In this document: positions 34,839 through 44,074 of the stretch, piece after piece | How the letters are laid out: every line of letters begins with the position of its first letter | How positions within the stretch are numbered: position 1 is the first letter of the stretch | DNA from: Sphingobium sp. TCM1 | GTDB lineage: Bacteria; Pseudomonadota; Alphaproteobacteria; Sphingomonadales; Sphingomonadaceae | Reading direction: 5' to 3' | DNA: 64,000 bases | Assembly: GCF_001650725.1 (NCBI RefSeq) | Contig: NZ_LXVX01000005.1 | Location: forward strand, 1 to 64,000 | Position numbers and translations under genes: made by a program | Notes under the pieces: generated by a model | The model's input: only the letters and a program-made list of their open reading frames with translations | Databases searched by the model: none | What the model was told of the DNA's origin: nothing

Positions 34839-34899
34839 GTTCAGACCTGCTTGCTGTTGACCCAGGCGTCAGAACCGTTCGTTACGGCGACGGTTCCCC

Positions 34900-36396
34900 T
34901 CACGCGCCGACAGGGTAATGCACATATTCGCTGAATGCACGATTGCCGGCACGCAATTGCAGGCGAATATCAGCTGAACCGGCCCCGTTTCGCCGCAGGT
35001 CGAGCACGACGCGATAGCATCCGGCCTTGCCGAGCACGGGATAGCCGGCACTCTTGAGCAGCGTGCCGCCCTTGATGTCGCTCCAGATGTCCGGCTTGCT
35101 GCCCGCCGCCACGCCCGAAAAGTCGACCACCAGCCGATCGCTGCCTGCCTCTCCGCCGCGCCCGCGCCAGATATTCTGGACGACCGCCAGCCCGGTCGAG
35201 GCGGGTGCCGTCGCGGCGCTCCAGTCCAGCCGATAGCGGGCGTCGATCCGCCGGCCTGGCCTTACTGCGACGGCCGGCGTCCAGTAGGCCGCGACATTGT
35301 CGGTATATTCGCTGTCTGTGGGAAAGGCATAGAGCCGCACCTCGCCCGGGCCCAGCGGCCTGGCCGGGGTCGCCCAGAGCGACGGGCGCCGGTCATAATA
35401 GACGCCGTCATCCTGATAATGGTCGAAATCCCGGTCGCGCTGGAGCAGGCCGAAGCCCCTGGGATCACGCTCGGCAAAGGCGCTGACCAGCGGGGCGGAC
35501 GGGTTGACCAGCGGCCGGGCATGGGCGGTGCCGTCGGCGCTGGCGATCGACAGAAGGTCGCTGTCATGGATTTCCGGCCGCCAGTCGGTGCCCTGGACCC
35601 GATTGGCCTGGTCGTACCAGAACATGCTGGTCATCGGCATCAGCCCCAGCTCCGGGATCGCCGTGCGCGGGAAGAGGGCGGCGGTAACGTCTTGCCGCAC
35701 GCCATCGGCGCCCAGGCTGCTGACGAAACGATAGGCGCCTGCGATCGAAGTGCCGTCGAGCAGCGCATAGATGGTGACGCTGCTGTCGCCGGTCCGCTCC
35801 AGCCAGAAATGGGTGAAGCGGGGAAATTCCTCTTTGCCCAGGCTCGTGTTGATCGCGATCGCGCGGGCGGACAGGCCGAACTGCTTTTGCGGGCTGGGCG
35901 CGCGGAAATAGCTGGCGCCGAGGAAGGACAGCCAGTCGCCGTCGCGCCGGGCGTTCATGATGCGAAAGCCGGCAAAGCCCGCGTCCGGTCCCAGCGCGGC
36001 GACGGCATTGCCCGCCGGTGCGTCGAACATGGCGGGATCATAGCGCAGCGGCGTCGCCTGCCCCCGCTCCACGATCGCGATCTGCACCGGCTGTGGCGCG
36101 GTGTTGGACAGCGGGAAGAAGCGGACGCCGGTATCGCCCGGCAGGTCGCCCCAGAGGGTCCGGTCGTCGCGAAAGCGTGCCGCGTGCAGCGCGTCATAAT
36201 CCACCCTCGCCGCGCCGGGATGGGCGGGCGTGTCCGCATAGCGCGCGCGCGCCAGCTGCTGCGCCCGCGCGACCAGACCTTCCCATGAAAAAGCCTCGGC
36301 CCGTGGCTGGGCGCGCAGCGCGGAGGGAAGGAGGAGCGCGGCGCCGGAGGCGGCGATCATCGCGCGCCGGTCTATCTTGGTCATGGGATCGATCAT
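34900..36396 (-). CDS. opgG: Periplasmic glucan biosynthesis protein OpgG/OpgD
   Basis: A periplasmic protein that builds the branched glucan backbone with OpgH. The 498 residues start with a twin-arginine-like signal (TKIDRRAMIAASGAALLLPSALRA). Family motifs include FSWEGLVARAQQLARARY, YFRAPSPQKQFGLSARAIAIN, EEFPRFTHFWLER, GAYRF, MFWYDQANR, WRPEIHDSDLL and RDRDFDHYQDDGVYYDRRPSLWATP. The start at 36396 or 36384 (second ATG) cannot be settled, as neither has a clear ribosome site. A Tat signal resembles OpgD more than OpgG of E. coli. Confidence 0.9.
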   Translation of the reverse strand: MIDPMTKIDRRAMIAASGAALLLPSALRAQPRAEAFSWEGLVARAQQLARARYADTPAHPGAARVDYDALHAARFRDDRTLWGDLPGDTGVRFFPLSNTAPQPVQIAIVERGQATPLRYDPAMFDAPAGNAVAALGPDAGFAGFRIMNARRDGDWLSFLGASYFRAPSPQKQFGLSARAIAINTSLGKEEFPRFTHFWLERTGDSSVTIYALLDGTSIAGAYRFVSSLGADGVRQDVTAALFPRTAIPELGLMPMTSMFWYDQANRVQGTDWRPEIHDSDLLSIASADGTAHARPLVNPSAPLVSAFAERDPRGFGLLQRDRDFDHYQDDGVYYDRRPSLWATPARPLGPGEVRLYAFPTDSEYTDNVAAYWTPAVAVRPGRRIDARYRLDWSAATAPASTGLAVVQNIWRGRGGEAGSDRLVVDFSGVAAGSKPDIWSDIKGGTLLKSAGYPVLGKAGCYRVVLDLRRNGAGSADIRLQLRAGNRAFSEYVHYPVGA

Positions 36397-36454
36397 GGAT
36401 GGCGGAAACGATCAAGCCAAGCCCTGTATCCCTGAACCATTGCCGCAATGCGAT

Positions 36455-36484
36455 GAAGCCTCCGCCCGGGGGGACGGAGGCTTC
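36455..36484. terminator. Strong hairpin between opgG and fliC
   Basis: A perfect 10-bp inverted repeat, GAAGCCTCCG-N10-CGGAGGCTTC, lies about 120 bases past the fliC stop codon. No long T tract follows on either strand, so it is a plausible but not certain fliC transcript end. Confidence 0.55.
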
Positions 36485-36604
36485 GGATTTCTGGTCGTTC
36501 GATCGAAGGTGTCGCCCCCGGCGCGGTGGGGACTGTTGATGCGCCGGGGGCCACTTGGGCGGCTGGCGGTGACCAAGACCTCAGCCGACCAATCCGGTCC
36601 TGGT

Positions 36605-37420
36605 TTAGCCGATCAGCTTCAGCACGCCCTGCTGGCTCTGGTTGGCCTGGGCCAGCATCGCGGTCGACGCCTGGCTCAGGATCTGCTGCTTGGCCAGCGC
36701 GGTGGTTTCCGACGAGAAATCGGCGTCCTCGATGCGGCTCTTGGCGTCGGTCAGGTTGGTGATGTTGTTGGTCAGATTGTTGACCGTTGATTCGAGGCGG
36801 TTCTGCACGGCACCCAGGTTGGCGCGGGTCGTGGCGATCGCTTCGAGCGCGTCGTCGAAGGTGGCGAGGTCGGCGGTCGTCGCGGTGGTGGCGTCGACGG
36901 CCAGCGCGGCGGTCACGTCGGCATTGCCGGCCACGTCGTCCAGCGTGATCGTCACCACGTCGGCGGCGTTGGCGCCGGCCTGGATGTCGACCGTGGCGGT
37001 CGAACCGTCGAACAGCTTGGTGCCGTTGAATTCGGTGTTCGCCAGCGTGTCGGTGATCTGGGTGGCGAGCTGCGAGATTTCCGCCTGGATGTTGCTCTTG
37101 GCGTCGGCGTCGTTGGTGCCGTTCAGCGCCTGGACGGTCAGTTCACGCATACGCTGCAGCATGTTGCTGACTTCGCCCAGACCGCCTTCGGCCGTCTGCG
37201 CCAGGCTGATGCCGTCATTGGCGTTGCGGACGCCCTGGGTCATGCCGCGGATCTGGGCGGTCATGCTCGAAGCGATGGCGAGGCCGGCCGCGTCGTCCTT
37301 GGCGCTGTTGATGCGCTTGCCGGTCGACAGGCGCTCCATGGCGGTGCTCAGCGCCTTGCTGGCCGAGGACGAGGCATTGGCCGAGCGCAGCGCCGCCGTG
37401 TTGGTTCCGATAACAGTCAT
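36605..37420 (-). CDS. fliC: Flagellin
   Basis: The filament subunit, exported and polymerised at the tip. The 271-residue protein is short, with little variable domain. The N terminus ([52 protein letters not shown]) and C terminus ([65 protein letters not shown]) are the conserved D0/D1 coiled coils. ATG 37420 follows AAAGGGA. The sigma28 promoter at 37485 drives it. Only one flagellin gene is seen in the window. Confidence 0.97.
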   Translation of the reverse strand: MTVIGTNTAALRSANASSSASKALSTAMERLSTGKRINSAKDDAAGLAIASSMTAQIRGMTQGVRNANDGISLAQTAEGGLGEVSNMLQRMRELTVQALNGTNDADAKSNIQAEISQLATQITDTLANTEFNGTKLFDGSTATVDIQAGANAADVVTITLDDVAGNADVTAALAVDATTATTADLATFDDALEAIATTRANLGAVQNRLESTVNNLTNNITNLTDAKSRIEDADFSSETTALAKQQILSQASTAMLAQANQSQQGVLKLIG

Positions 37421-37484
37421 GATATTCCCTTTCCGTATCACTATCAGGTCGCTGCCATCAGGGCGCTTGCGGCCTCGAAAGGGG

Positions 37485-37512
37485 ATAACGGCGGGCCGGA
37501 TCGTCTTTTTAG
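37485..37512 (-). promoter_or_regulatory. Sigma28 (FliA) promoter of fliC
   Basis: Minus strand: CTAAA (37512-37508), 15-base spacer, GCCGTTAT (37492-37485), close to the enterobacterial CTAAA-N15-GCCGATAA consensus. The start lies roughly 58 bases before the fliC ATG. Confidence 0.85.
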
Positions 37513-37579
37513 CGCTGTCCTGATTTTTTTCCGAAAAAGAGCAAAATCAGCGTCTTGGCGTACGCGCGTAGAGGGATGG

Positions 37580-37639
37580 GCGGAAATTTTTGCCGGGAAG
37601 CGGAAAAAAATTGCCGGTTAGCGGCAGACGGATTGCCGC
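37580..37639. promoter_or_regulatory. Triple ~21-bp palindromic repeat between fliC and the sigma54 activator gene
   Basis: Three imperfect units, each starting GCGG and ending TTGCCG: 37580-37596, 37600-37617 and 37621-37639. The last is a perfect GCGGCA-N7-TGCCGC inverted repeat. TGCCG right halves start at 37591, 37612 and 37634, i.e. 21 and 22 bp apart. The same core and phasing occur at 26541-26580. They probably bind the activator encoded just downstream. The rest of this 316-base gap holds the fliC promoter and AT-rich sequence. Confidence 0.65.
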
Positions 37640-37736
37640 GTTAACCATCTAATAACCACGGATAGATAGAAATTAACCATCGAAGGGGCGTGGGGCGTAC
37701 GGGGGTACAAACCAGCCAAAATGTGGGGTATCGTTC

Positions 37737-38996
37737 ATGTCATCGCTTGACGTGAGCCGTGGGGTCTGCGCGCTCGTTCCGGGCCTGCAGCACTGGCTCG
37801 AAAATGCCTGCTACATGGTTCGGGTCGTCGACGCCGCCAGCCCGCGCGACAAGGATGGCCGCCGCGTGCTGCTGGCGACCGAGATCGGCCATGCCACCCA
37901 TCGCGACATCCTCATCAACCTGATCGATGGCGCGCCTTCGCTGGTCGCCGCCGCCAACGGCCTGCCGGCACGCGTCGCCTTCGGCCTGGAAGATATGGGC
38001 TTCGCCTTCGCGCTGATCGCGGAACTGGCGCGGCCCGCTTCGGTGCCCGCCGTGGGAGACGCCGCCAGCGCCCATCTGATGCGCCTCGCCGCCCGCGTTG
38101 CCCGCAGCGACGCCACGGTCCTGATCCAGGGCGACACCGGCACCGGCAAGGAAGGCATGGCGCGCTTCCTCCATGCCCAGTCCGGCCGGGCCGCTCATGA
38201 TTTTATCGCGGTCAATTGCGCCGCTCTCCCCGAAACCATGATGGAAGCCATGCTGTTCGGCCACCGGAAGGGCAGCTTCACCGGCGCCGCCCAGTCCTCC
38301 GACGGTCTGTTCCTGGCAGCCGATGGAGGCACCCTGTTCCTCGACGAAATCGCCGAGCTGCCGCTGGCGCTGCAAGCCAAGCTGCTGCGCGCGCTCCAGG
38401 AAGGTGAAGTGCTGCCGGTCGGCGCGACTCATCCGGTGCCGGTCAATGTCCGCATCGTAGCCGCCTGCAACCGCAATCTGGCGGAAGAAGTCTCCGGCGG
38501 CCGCTTCCGCGAGGATCTCTACTGGCGCCTCAACGTCATGCCGCTGGAACTGCGCCCGCTGACCGAGCGTCGGGGTGACATCGGCGCCATCGCCGCTGCC
38601 ATGCTGCTGCGCCAGCAGGATATGGCAAAGGACAGGTTCGTGTGGCCGACGGCCGCTGCGCTCGACAAGCTCGCCGCCCATGGTTGGCCGGGCAATGCCC
38701 GCGAACTGGGCAATGTGTTGCAGCGCGCGCTGGTGCTGCGCGACGGCGATCGCATCGACGCGGGCGACCTGCATATCTCCGGCACGCCGCAGCCGCTGCG
38801 CATCGTCCCGGCGGCGCCGCTGGCCGCCGCCGAACCGATCCTGCTGCGCGACGTGACCCGCCATTCCAAGCTGGAAGCGGTCCGCATCGCCCTGCGCGAA
38901 ACCGATGGCCACCGCGCCGCCGCCGCCCGCAAGCTGGGCATTTCCGAACGCACGCTGCGCTATCGGCTCGCCGAAATGCGCGAGCTGGCTGCTTGA
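37737..38996 (+). CDS. Sigma54-dependent flagellar transcriptional activator (FlbD/FleQ type)
   Basis: An enhancer-binding AAA+ ATPase that opens sigma54 promoters. Of 419 residues, the N-terminal 110 form an unrecognised sensory domain with no receiver motif evident. The AAA+ domain (about 108-335) has Walker A GDTGTGKE (132-139), GSFTGA (179-184; usually GAFTGA), Walker B GTLFLDE (198-204) and an Arg-rich [13 protein letters not shown]. The C-terminal Fis-type HTH ([22 protein letters not shown]) follows. It heads the fliEFGHIJ... cluster and is divergent from fliC. It probably activates the four sigma54 promoters found here and may control itself through the array at 37580. Confidence 0.92.
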   Translation: MSSLDVSRGVCALVPGLQHWLENACYMVRVVDAASPRDKDGRRVLLATEIGHATHRDILINLIDGAPSLVAAANGLPARVAFGLEDMGFAFALIAELARPASVPAVGDAASAHLMRLAARVARSDATVLIQGDTGTGKEGMARFLHAQSGRAAHDFIAVNCAALPETMMEAMLFGHRKGSFTGAAQSSDGLFLAADGGTLFLDEIAELPLALQAKLLRALQEGEVLPVGATHPVPVNVRIVAACNRNLAEEVSGGRFREDLYWRLNVMPLELRPLTERRGDIGAIAAAMLLRQQDMAKDRFVWPTAAALDKLAAHGWPGNARELGNVLQRALVLRDGDRIDAGDLHISGTPQPLRIVPAAPLAAAEPILLRDVTRHSKLEAVRIALRETDGHRAAAARKLGISERTLRYRLAEMRELAA

Positions 38997-39009
38997 GGGA
39001 GGCTGACCG

Positions 39010-39369
39010 ATGAACGGCATTTCCCCCACCGACAGCGTGATGGCGATCCGCAACGCCATCCTGCAGAAGAACGCCGCGCTGCGCGACGTCAGCCAGGCCG
39101 GCACTGTCGGCGGCGCGACCGGCGCCACCGGCACGCAGGGCACCGCGCCCGGCGGTTTCACCGAGGCGCTCAACAGCGCGCTGAACCAGGTGAACGGGCT
39201 CCAGAATCAGGCCGGTGAGGCCGCCGCCGCGTTCGAGCGGGGCGAGACCACCGACATCGCCGCCGTCATGCTGGCCAAGCAGCAGGCGTCGGTCAGCTTC
39301 GAGGCGACCCTTCAGGTCCGCAACAAACTCCTGTCCGCCTACAAGGACATCATGAGTATGCCGGTGTAA
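39010..39369 (+). CDS. fliE: Hook-basal body complex protein FliE
   Basis: The MS-ring/rod adaptor, first protein exported. The 119 residues end in the conserved FERGETTDIAAVMLAKQQASVSFEATLQVRNKLLSAYKDIMSMPV; a Gly/Thr-rich linker (about 34-52) lies before it. Located 13 bases after the activator gene and three before fliF. Confidence 0.94.
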   Translation: MNGISPTDSVMAIRNAILQKNAALRDVSQAGTVGGATGATGTQGTAPGGFTEALNSALNQVNGLQNQAGEAAAAFERGETTDIAAVMLAKQQASVSFEATLQVRNKLLSAYKDIMSMPV

Positions 39370-39372
39370 TCC

Positions 39373-41115
39373 ATGAGCGAGAACGCACTCTCCACCACCG
39401 TCGGCGCCGCAGCGCCTGCTCTCCCTGCCGGCTCGTCCTTTGGCGGCGCCAGGGGAATGGACGCGCTCAAGGCGCGCGTGACCGGCTTCATGAAGCAGCC
39501 CGCCGTGGCGAAGAGCCTGCCGCTGCTCGGCCTGCTCGGCACCGTCGCGGTCGCCGGCCTGGCCTGGATGGCGCTGCGCGAACCGCCACAGCGCGACCTG
39601 TTCCGCGGCCTGCCCGATGCCGACAAGTCGGCGGTCGCCCAGGTGCTCGACCAGAATGGCGTGCCCTATGGCTTCGACAATTCCGGCGCGATGACCGTTG
39701 CCGAGGATGATTATTTCAAGGCGAAGATGATGCTCGCCGCCCAGGGCCTGCCGAAGAGCGCGCCCGACGGCAACAGCATGATCGACAGCCTGCCGATGGG
39801 CGCGTCACGCGCGGTCGAGGGCGAAAAGCTCCGCTCGGCCCGCGAGATGGACCTGGCCCGCACGATCGAGGCGATCGACAGCGTCGAAAGCGCCAAGGTG
39901 CATCTGGCGGTCGAAGCGCCCAGCGTGTTCCTGCGCGACCGCAGCAAGCCTTCCGCTTCGGTGATGCTCCGCCTGGCCAATGGCCGCACCCTCACCGATC
40001 AGCAGGTCAGCGCGATCGTCCATCTCGTCGCCTCCTCGATCCCGGAACTCAGCCCGGACGATATTTCCCTGGTCGACCAGAATGGTCGCCTGCTCAGCGA
40101 CAATGACGGCGACTCCGCCGATGACCGCCAGATCGCGATCCAGACCCGGATCGAGGATCGCTATCGCCAGTCGGTGACCGCGTTGCTGACGCCGATCCTG
40201 GGAACCGGCAATTTCTCGACCGAGGTCCATGCCGAACTGAATTTCGCCGAGCGTCAGGCGACCCGCGAAACCTATCCGCAGGATGAGGCGCGGCTGCGCA
40301 GCGAACAGGGCACCTGGGCGTCAGACCCGCGCGGTCAGGGTACCGGCGAGGCGAGCGGCATTCCCGGCGCGCTCAGCAATCAGGCGCCGGTTAATCCGAC
40401 CGTCACCCAGACCAATCCCAACGGCCAGGCGGTGGCGCAGGGGCAGACGGCCCAGCAGCAGCCCGGCACGCCGCCCAACCCGCTGATGAAGACCGAAGAG
40501 ACGTTCAACCGCAATTTCGAGCTGGGCCGCGAAGTGTCCGTCACCAAGGACGCCGTCGGCACGGTCAAGCGCCTGTCGGTCGCCGTGGCGCTCGATACCG
40601 CCCCCGATGGCAAGGCGCGCACGCCGCAGGAAATCGCGGCGCTCGAAGCGCTGGTGAAGGGCGCGGTCGGCTTCGACCAGGCGCGCGGCGACGTGGTTGC
40701 GCTGTCCTCGCGCAGCTTCCTCAAGGAAGAGGCGCCCGTAGCCCCCTGGTATGAGGCGGACTGGATGTCGCCGCTGGTGCGCAACGTTTCCGCCCTGCTG
40801 GTCGCGCTGCTGCTGATCTTCGGCATCGGTCGTCCGTTGCTCAAGCGCCGCGCCGTCGCCCAGGAAGCGGCAGCCGTCGACACCGCCGAAACCGGCCAGC
40901 GCATCGGCCGCGAGATTTCCAGCGAACTGACCAAGCAGGCCGCCGCCGCCAGCCCTGACGGCGCCGAACCGAAGGTAACGCTCGACATGATCTCGTCCAC
41001 CTACGACTACGCCCAGCGCGCCGACCTCATTCGCAATTTCGTGAAGCAGGACCCCGATCGCGCCGCGCTGGTCGTCCGCGACCTGCTCAAGGAGGGGAAG
41101 AAGGAAAATGCCTGA
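39373..41115 (+). CDS. fliF: Flagellar MS-ring protein FliF
   Basis: Forms the membrane ring on which the basal body assembles. The 580 residues have an N-terminal membrane helix (about 52-69, LPLLGLLGTVAVAGLAWMAL), ring-building motifs (LFRGLPDADKSAVAQVLDQNGVPY, SARAVEGEKLRSAREMDLARTIEAIDSVESAKVHLAV), a periplasmic linker, a second helix (about 470-490) and a C-terminal FliG-binding tail (LDMISSTYDYAQRADLIRNFVKQDPDRAALVVRDLLKEG). It overlaps fliG by eight bases. Confidence 0.97.
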   Translation: MSENALSTTVGAAAPALPAGSSFGGARGMDALKARVTGFMKQPAVAKSLPLLGLLGTVAVAGLAWMALREPPQRDLFRGLPDADKSAVAQVLDQNGVPYGFDNSGAMTVAEDDYFKAKMMLAAQGLPKSAPDGNSMIDSLPMGASRAVEGEKLRSAREMDLARTIEAIDSVESAKVHLAVEAPSVFLRDRSKPSASVMLRLANGRTLTDQQVSAIVHLVASSIPELSPDDISLVDQNGRLLSDNDGDSADDRQIAIQTRIEDRYRQSVTALLTPILGTGNFSTEVHAELNFAERQATRETYPQDEARLRSEQGTWASDPRGQGTGEASGIPGALSNQAPVNPTVTQTNPNGQAVAQGQTAQQQPGTPPNPLMKTEETFNRNFELGREVSVTKDAVGTVKRLSVAVALDTAPDGKARTPQEIAALEALVKGAVGFDQARGDVVALSSRSFLKEEAPVAPWYEADWMSPLVRNVSALLVALLLIFGIGRPLLKRRAVAQEAAAVDTAETGQRIGREISSELTKQAAAASPDGAEPKVTLDMISSTYDYAQRADLIRNFVKQDPDRAALVVRDLLKEGKKENA

Positions 41116-42124
41116 GATCGTCCCCGGCCGTCCCGAGGCGCTGAAAGGCAGCGCCGCCGCCGCCGTCCTGCTGATGCTGTTCAACGAGGATGAAGCCGCG
41201 CAGATCCTCTCGCGCCTGGAGCCGGACGAAGTCCGCCAGCTCGGCTACGCCATGTATGACGTCCAGGATGTCGATCCCGAGGAGGTGAACGAGGCGCTCG
41301 ACCATTTCGTCACCAAGGCGAAGAAGCGCACCACCATCGGCTATGGCGCGACCCGGCATATCCGCGGCGCGATGACCAAGGCGCTGGGCGAGGAGCGCGC
41401 CGAAACCATCCTGGCGCGCATCACACCGCCGACCCGCTCCACCCAGCTGGAAATGCTCAAATGGATGGACGCGAAGGAAATCGCCGCCCTGATCGAGGCG
41501 GAGCATCCGCAGATCATGGCGATCGTGCTCGCCCATCTGGAGGCGCCCGTCGCCGCCGACGTGCTGCAACTGCTGCCGGCCGAATATCAGGAAGAGATCG
41601 TCTATCGCATCGCCACGCTCGGCCCCGTGTCGAACGAGGCGCTGGAGGATCTGGAGCAATTGCTGCTGCGCGGCCCGGCCAGCAAGCAGGGCGCGGCGTC
41701 GCAGCGCGGCGGCACGGTCGAGGCGGCCGCGATCATGAACAATGTCCGCAAGGATAATGAGCAGCGGATCATGAAGGCCGTCGCCAAGCGCGACAAGATG
41801 ATCGCCCAGACCATCGAGGAGGAGATGTTCGTCTTCGATAACCTGATCGACATGGACGACAAGAATCTGGGCACGCTGATGCGGACGATCGACAGCACGG
41901 TCCTGGTGGTCGCGCTGAAGGGCGCGAATGACATGCTCAAGGCCAAGATCTTCAGCTGCATGTCTGCCCGCGCCGCGCAGGCGATCGCCGACGAGATCGA
42001 GGAACGCGGCCCGATCCGCCTTGCCGAGGTGATCGACGCGCAGAAGCTCATCATCGCCACCGCCCGCCGCATGGCCGATGCGGGCACCATCATGCTGGGC
42101 GGAAAGGGTAACGACTTTGTCTAG
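41108..42124 (+). CDS. fliG: Flagellar motor switch protein FliG
   Basis: The rotor component contacting MotA. The 338-residue protein has the FliF-binding N domain (LKGSAAAAVLLMLFNEDEAAQILSRLEPDEVRQLG), the EHPQ motif (EAEHPQIMAIVLAHL) and a charged C-terminal torque helix (LVVALKGANDMLKAKIFSCMSARAAQAIADEIEERGPIRLAEV). It is coupled at both ends to fliF and fliH. Confidence 0.97.
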   Translation: MPEIVPGRPEALKGSAAAAVLLMLFNEDEAAQILSRLEPDEVRQLGYAMYDVQDVDPEEVNEALDHFVTKAKKRTTIGYGATRHIRGAMTKALGEERAETILARITPPTRSTQLEMLKWMDAKEIAALIEAEHPQIMAIVLAHLEAPVAADVLQLLPAEYQEEIVYRIATLGPVSNEALEDLEQLLLRGPASKQGAASQRGGTVEAAAIMNNVRKDNEQRIMKAVAKRDKMIAQTIEEEMFVFDNLIDMDDKNLGTLMRTIDSTVLVVALKGANDMLKAKIFSCMSARAAQAIADEIEERGPIRLAEVIDAQKLIIATARRMADAGTIMLGGKGNDFV

Positions 42125-42749
42125 GATATGGGGCGCGGAAGCCGTGCAGGATGTCGCGCCGGTCGCGGTCGCGGGTTTTCGCCCGGCCGAAGGTGGCTTT
42201 CGCAGCCTCTACACCGCGCCGCCCGGACAGCAGACCGCCGCGATGCGCGCGGTCCCGGACGTTCCCGAGGTCGACCTGATCGAGGAAGCCCGAATGGAGG
42301 CTTTCACCCTTGGCTTCGACGAGGGGTGCCGCGTGACCGGCGAGGCCCAGGCCGCCGACGCAGACGCCCGGACCCGGCTGGCAGAGGCGCTGGAACTGCT
42401 GGCGCCCGCGCCGAGCGGGATGCTCTCGACCATGCTCTCCGCCACCGTCGTTCGCCTGGTCGAACAGATCGTCGGCGAGGTCGAGATCGACATGGAGCGT
42501 CTGGTCCAGCGCTGCGACACGGTCGCCGCCTTCATCGAAAGCAATCAGGACCGCAGCGCGCTGCACGTTCATCCCGACGACGCAGAACTGCTCAGGGACG
42601 AGGCGATCGGCGTGCCGATGGTCGCGGACAAGACCATGCATCGTGGTTGTGTCCGCCTCGAAACCGCCGACGGTTGGGTCGAGGACGGCCCGGACGTGCG
42701 CCTGTCGCGCCTGCGCGCGCTGATGGACGACATGGAGGGGAAGGCATGA
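42117..42749 (+). CDS. fliH: Flagellar assembly protein FliH
   Basis: A stator-like regulator of the FliI ATPase in the export apparatus. About 210 residues with LIEEARMEAFTLGFDEG in the N-terminal half and a conserved C-terminal region (TVVRLVEQIVGEVEIDMERLVQRCDTVAAFI...HPDDAELLRDE). The start is uncertain: a TTG at 42117 preceded by GGAAAGGG gives MSRIWGAEAV and an eight-base overlap with fliG; an ATG at 42078 lies deep inside fliG and lacks a ribosome site. The stop overlaps fliI (ATGA). Confidence 0.87.
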   Translation: MSRIWGAEAVQDVAPVAVAGFRPAEGGFRSLYTAPPGQQTAAMRAVPDVPEVDLIEEARMEAFTLGFDEGCRVTGEAQAADADARTRLAEALELLAPAPSGMLSTMLSATVVRLVEQIVGEVEIDMERLVQRCDTVAAFIESNQDRSALHVHPDDAELLRDEAIGVPMVADKTMHRGCVRLETADGWVEDGPDVRLSRLRALMDDMEGKA

Positions 42750-44074
42750 TCCGCGCCGCGCTCGCCCAGGCGGAAACCCTGTTCGACCATCTTCAGGTCC
42801 AGAATCGCGCGCCCCGTCATGTCGGCCGGCTGGTCAGCCATGATGCCGGGATGCTGGAGGTCAGCGGCTTCCGCCGGCCGATCGGGTCCGGCGCGCGCGT
42901 GCTGGCGAGCGACGGGTCGGTCTGTCGCGCCGAAGTGGTTGGCTTTCGCGGCGACCGCACATTGCTGGTGCCGCTCGATGCCGACGCGCCGCTGGAAAAC
43001 GGCATCCGCGTCGAGCCGGACAGCCAGGCGAACATGGTGCAGGTGGGCGACGGGCTGATCGGCCGCGTCATCGACGCCATGGGCCAGCCGCTCGACCGCA
43101 AGGGACCGATCATCGCCGGCGGCACCTGGCCGCTCAACGGCGTGAAGGGCAATGTGCTGGATCGCGGGCGCGTGACCGAGCCGTTCGACCTTGGCGTGCG
43201 GGCCGTCAACGCGCTGCTGACCGCCGGGCGCGGCCAGCGCATCGCCATCATTGCCGGGTCGGGCGTCGGCAAGTCGGTGCTGATGGGCCAGATGATCGCC
43301 GGCGCCGAAGCCGATGTCGTCGTCGTCGGCCTGATCGGCGAGCGTGGCCGCGAGGTCAGCGATTTCCTCGAAACCAAGCTCAAGCACACGATGAACAAAA
43401 GCGTCGTCGTCGCCGTCCCCGCCGATCATCCCCCGGTGCTGCGCCTGCGCGCCGCCGCGCGCGCCACCGCCATCGCCGAATATTTCCGCGCGCGGGGCAA
43501 GAAGGTGCTGCTGCTGATCGACAGCCTGACCCGCTGCGCCCATGCCCAGCGCGAAATCGGGCTGGCGCTTGGCGAACCGCCCGCCATGAAGGGCTATCCG
43601 CCCTCCGCCCTCGCGCTGATCCCGCGCCTGGTCGAACGGGCAGGCGTGGACAGCCGCAGCGGCGGGTCGATCACCGCGCTCTATACTGTGCTCGCCGATG
43701 GCGACGACACCGACGATCCGATCGTCGACGCCGCCCGCGCCATCGTGGACGGCCATTTCGTGCTGTCGCGCCATCTGTCCGAACAGGCGATCTTCCCCGC
43801 CATCGACATCGGCAAGTCGCTGTCGCGCGTGATGGCCGACGTCGTGCCCGACGAACATCGCATGGCCGCCGCCGGCTATCGCCGCCTCTGGGCCGCCTAT
43901 GAGGAAAATCGCGACCTCATCCTGATGGGCGCCTACCGCCCCGGCAACGATCCCGTGATCGACGAGGCTGTCCGCCGCCGTCAGGAAATCCTCGACTTCA
44001 TCCGTCAGGATCAGAAGAGCCGCATCGATCTCGACACCAGCGCCGCCGCGCTCATTGCGGGCTTCAGTGCATGA
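42746..44074 (+). CDS. fliI: Flagellum-specific export ATPase FliI
   Basis: An F1-beta-like hexameric ATPase unfolding export substrates. The 442 residues carry Walker A IAGSGVGKSVLMGQM, Walker B region KKVLLLIDSLTRCAHAQREIGLALGEPPAMKGYPPSAL, and GSITALYTVLADGDD. The ATG at 42746 overlaps the fliH stop and the gene ends overlapping fliJ, so fliH-I-J are translationally coupled. Confidence 0.97.
   Translation: MIRAALAQAETLFDHLQVQNRAPRHVGRLVSHDAGMLEVSGFRRPIGSGARVLASDGSVCRAEVVGFRGDRTLLVPLDADAPLENGIRVEPDSQANMVQVGDGLIGRVIDAMGQPLDRKGPIIAGGTWPLNGVKGNVLDRGRVTEPFDLGVRAVNALLTAGRGQRIAIIAGSGVGKSVLMGQMIAGAEADVVVVGLIGERGREVSDFLETKLKHTMNKSVVVAVPADHPPVLRLRAAARATAIAEYFRARGKKVLLLIDSLTRCAHAQREIGLALGEPPAMKGYPPSALALIPRLVERAGVDSRSGGSITALYTVLADGDDTDDPIVDAARAIVDGHFVLSRHLSEQAIFPAIDIGKSLSRVMADVVPDEHRMAAAGYRRLWAAYEENRDLILMGAYRPGNDPVIDEAVRRRQEILDFIRQDQKSRIDLDTSAAALIAGFSA

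Noticed and set aside
37550..37736. Sigma54 promoter for the activator gene and fliE
   Set aside because: No GG-N10-GC element with acceptable flanks was found; AT-rich segments near 37640-37680 give only weak sigma70-like hits.
42569..43858. 429-codon minus-strand ORF antisense to fliI
   Set aside because: Same antisense-shadow composition; fliI on the plus strand is unambiguous.
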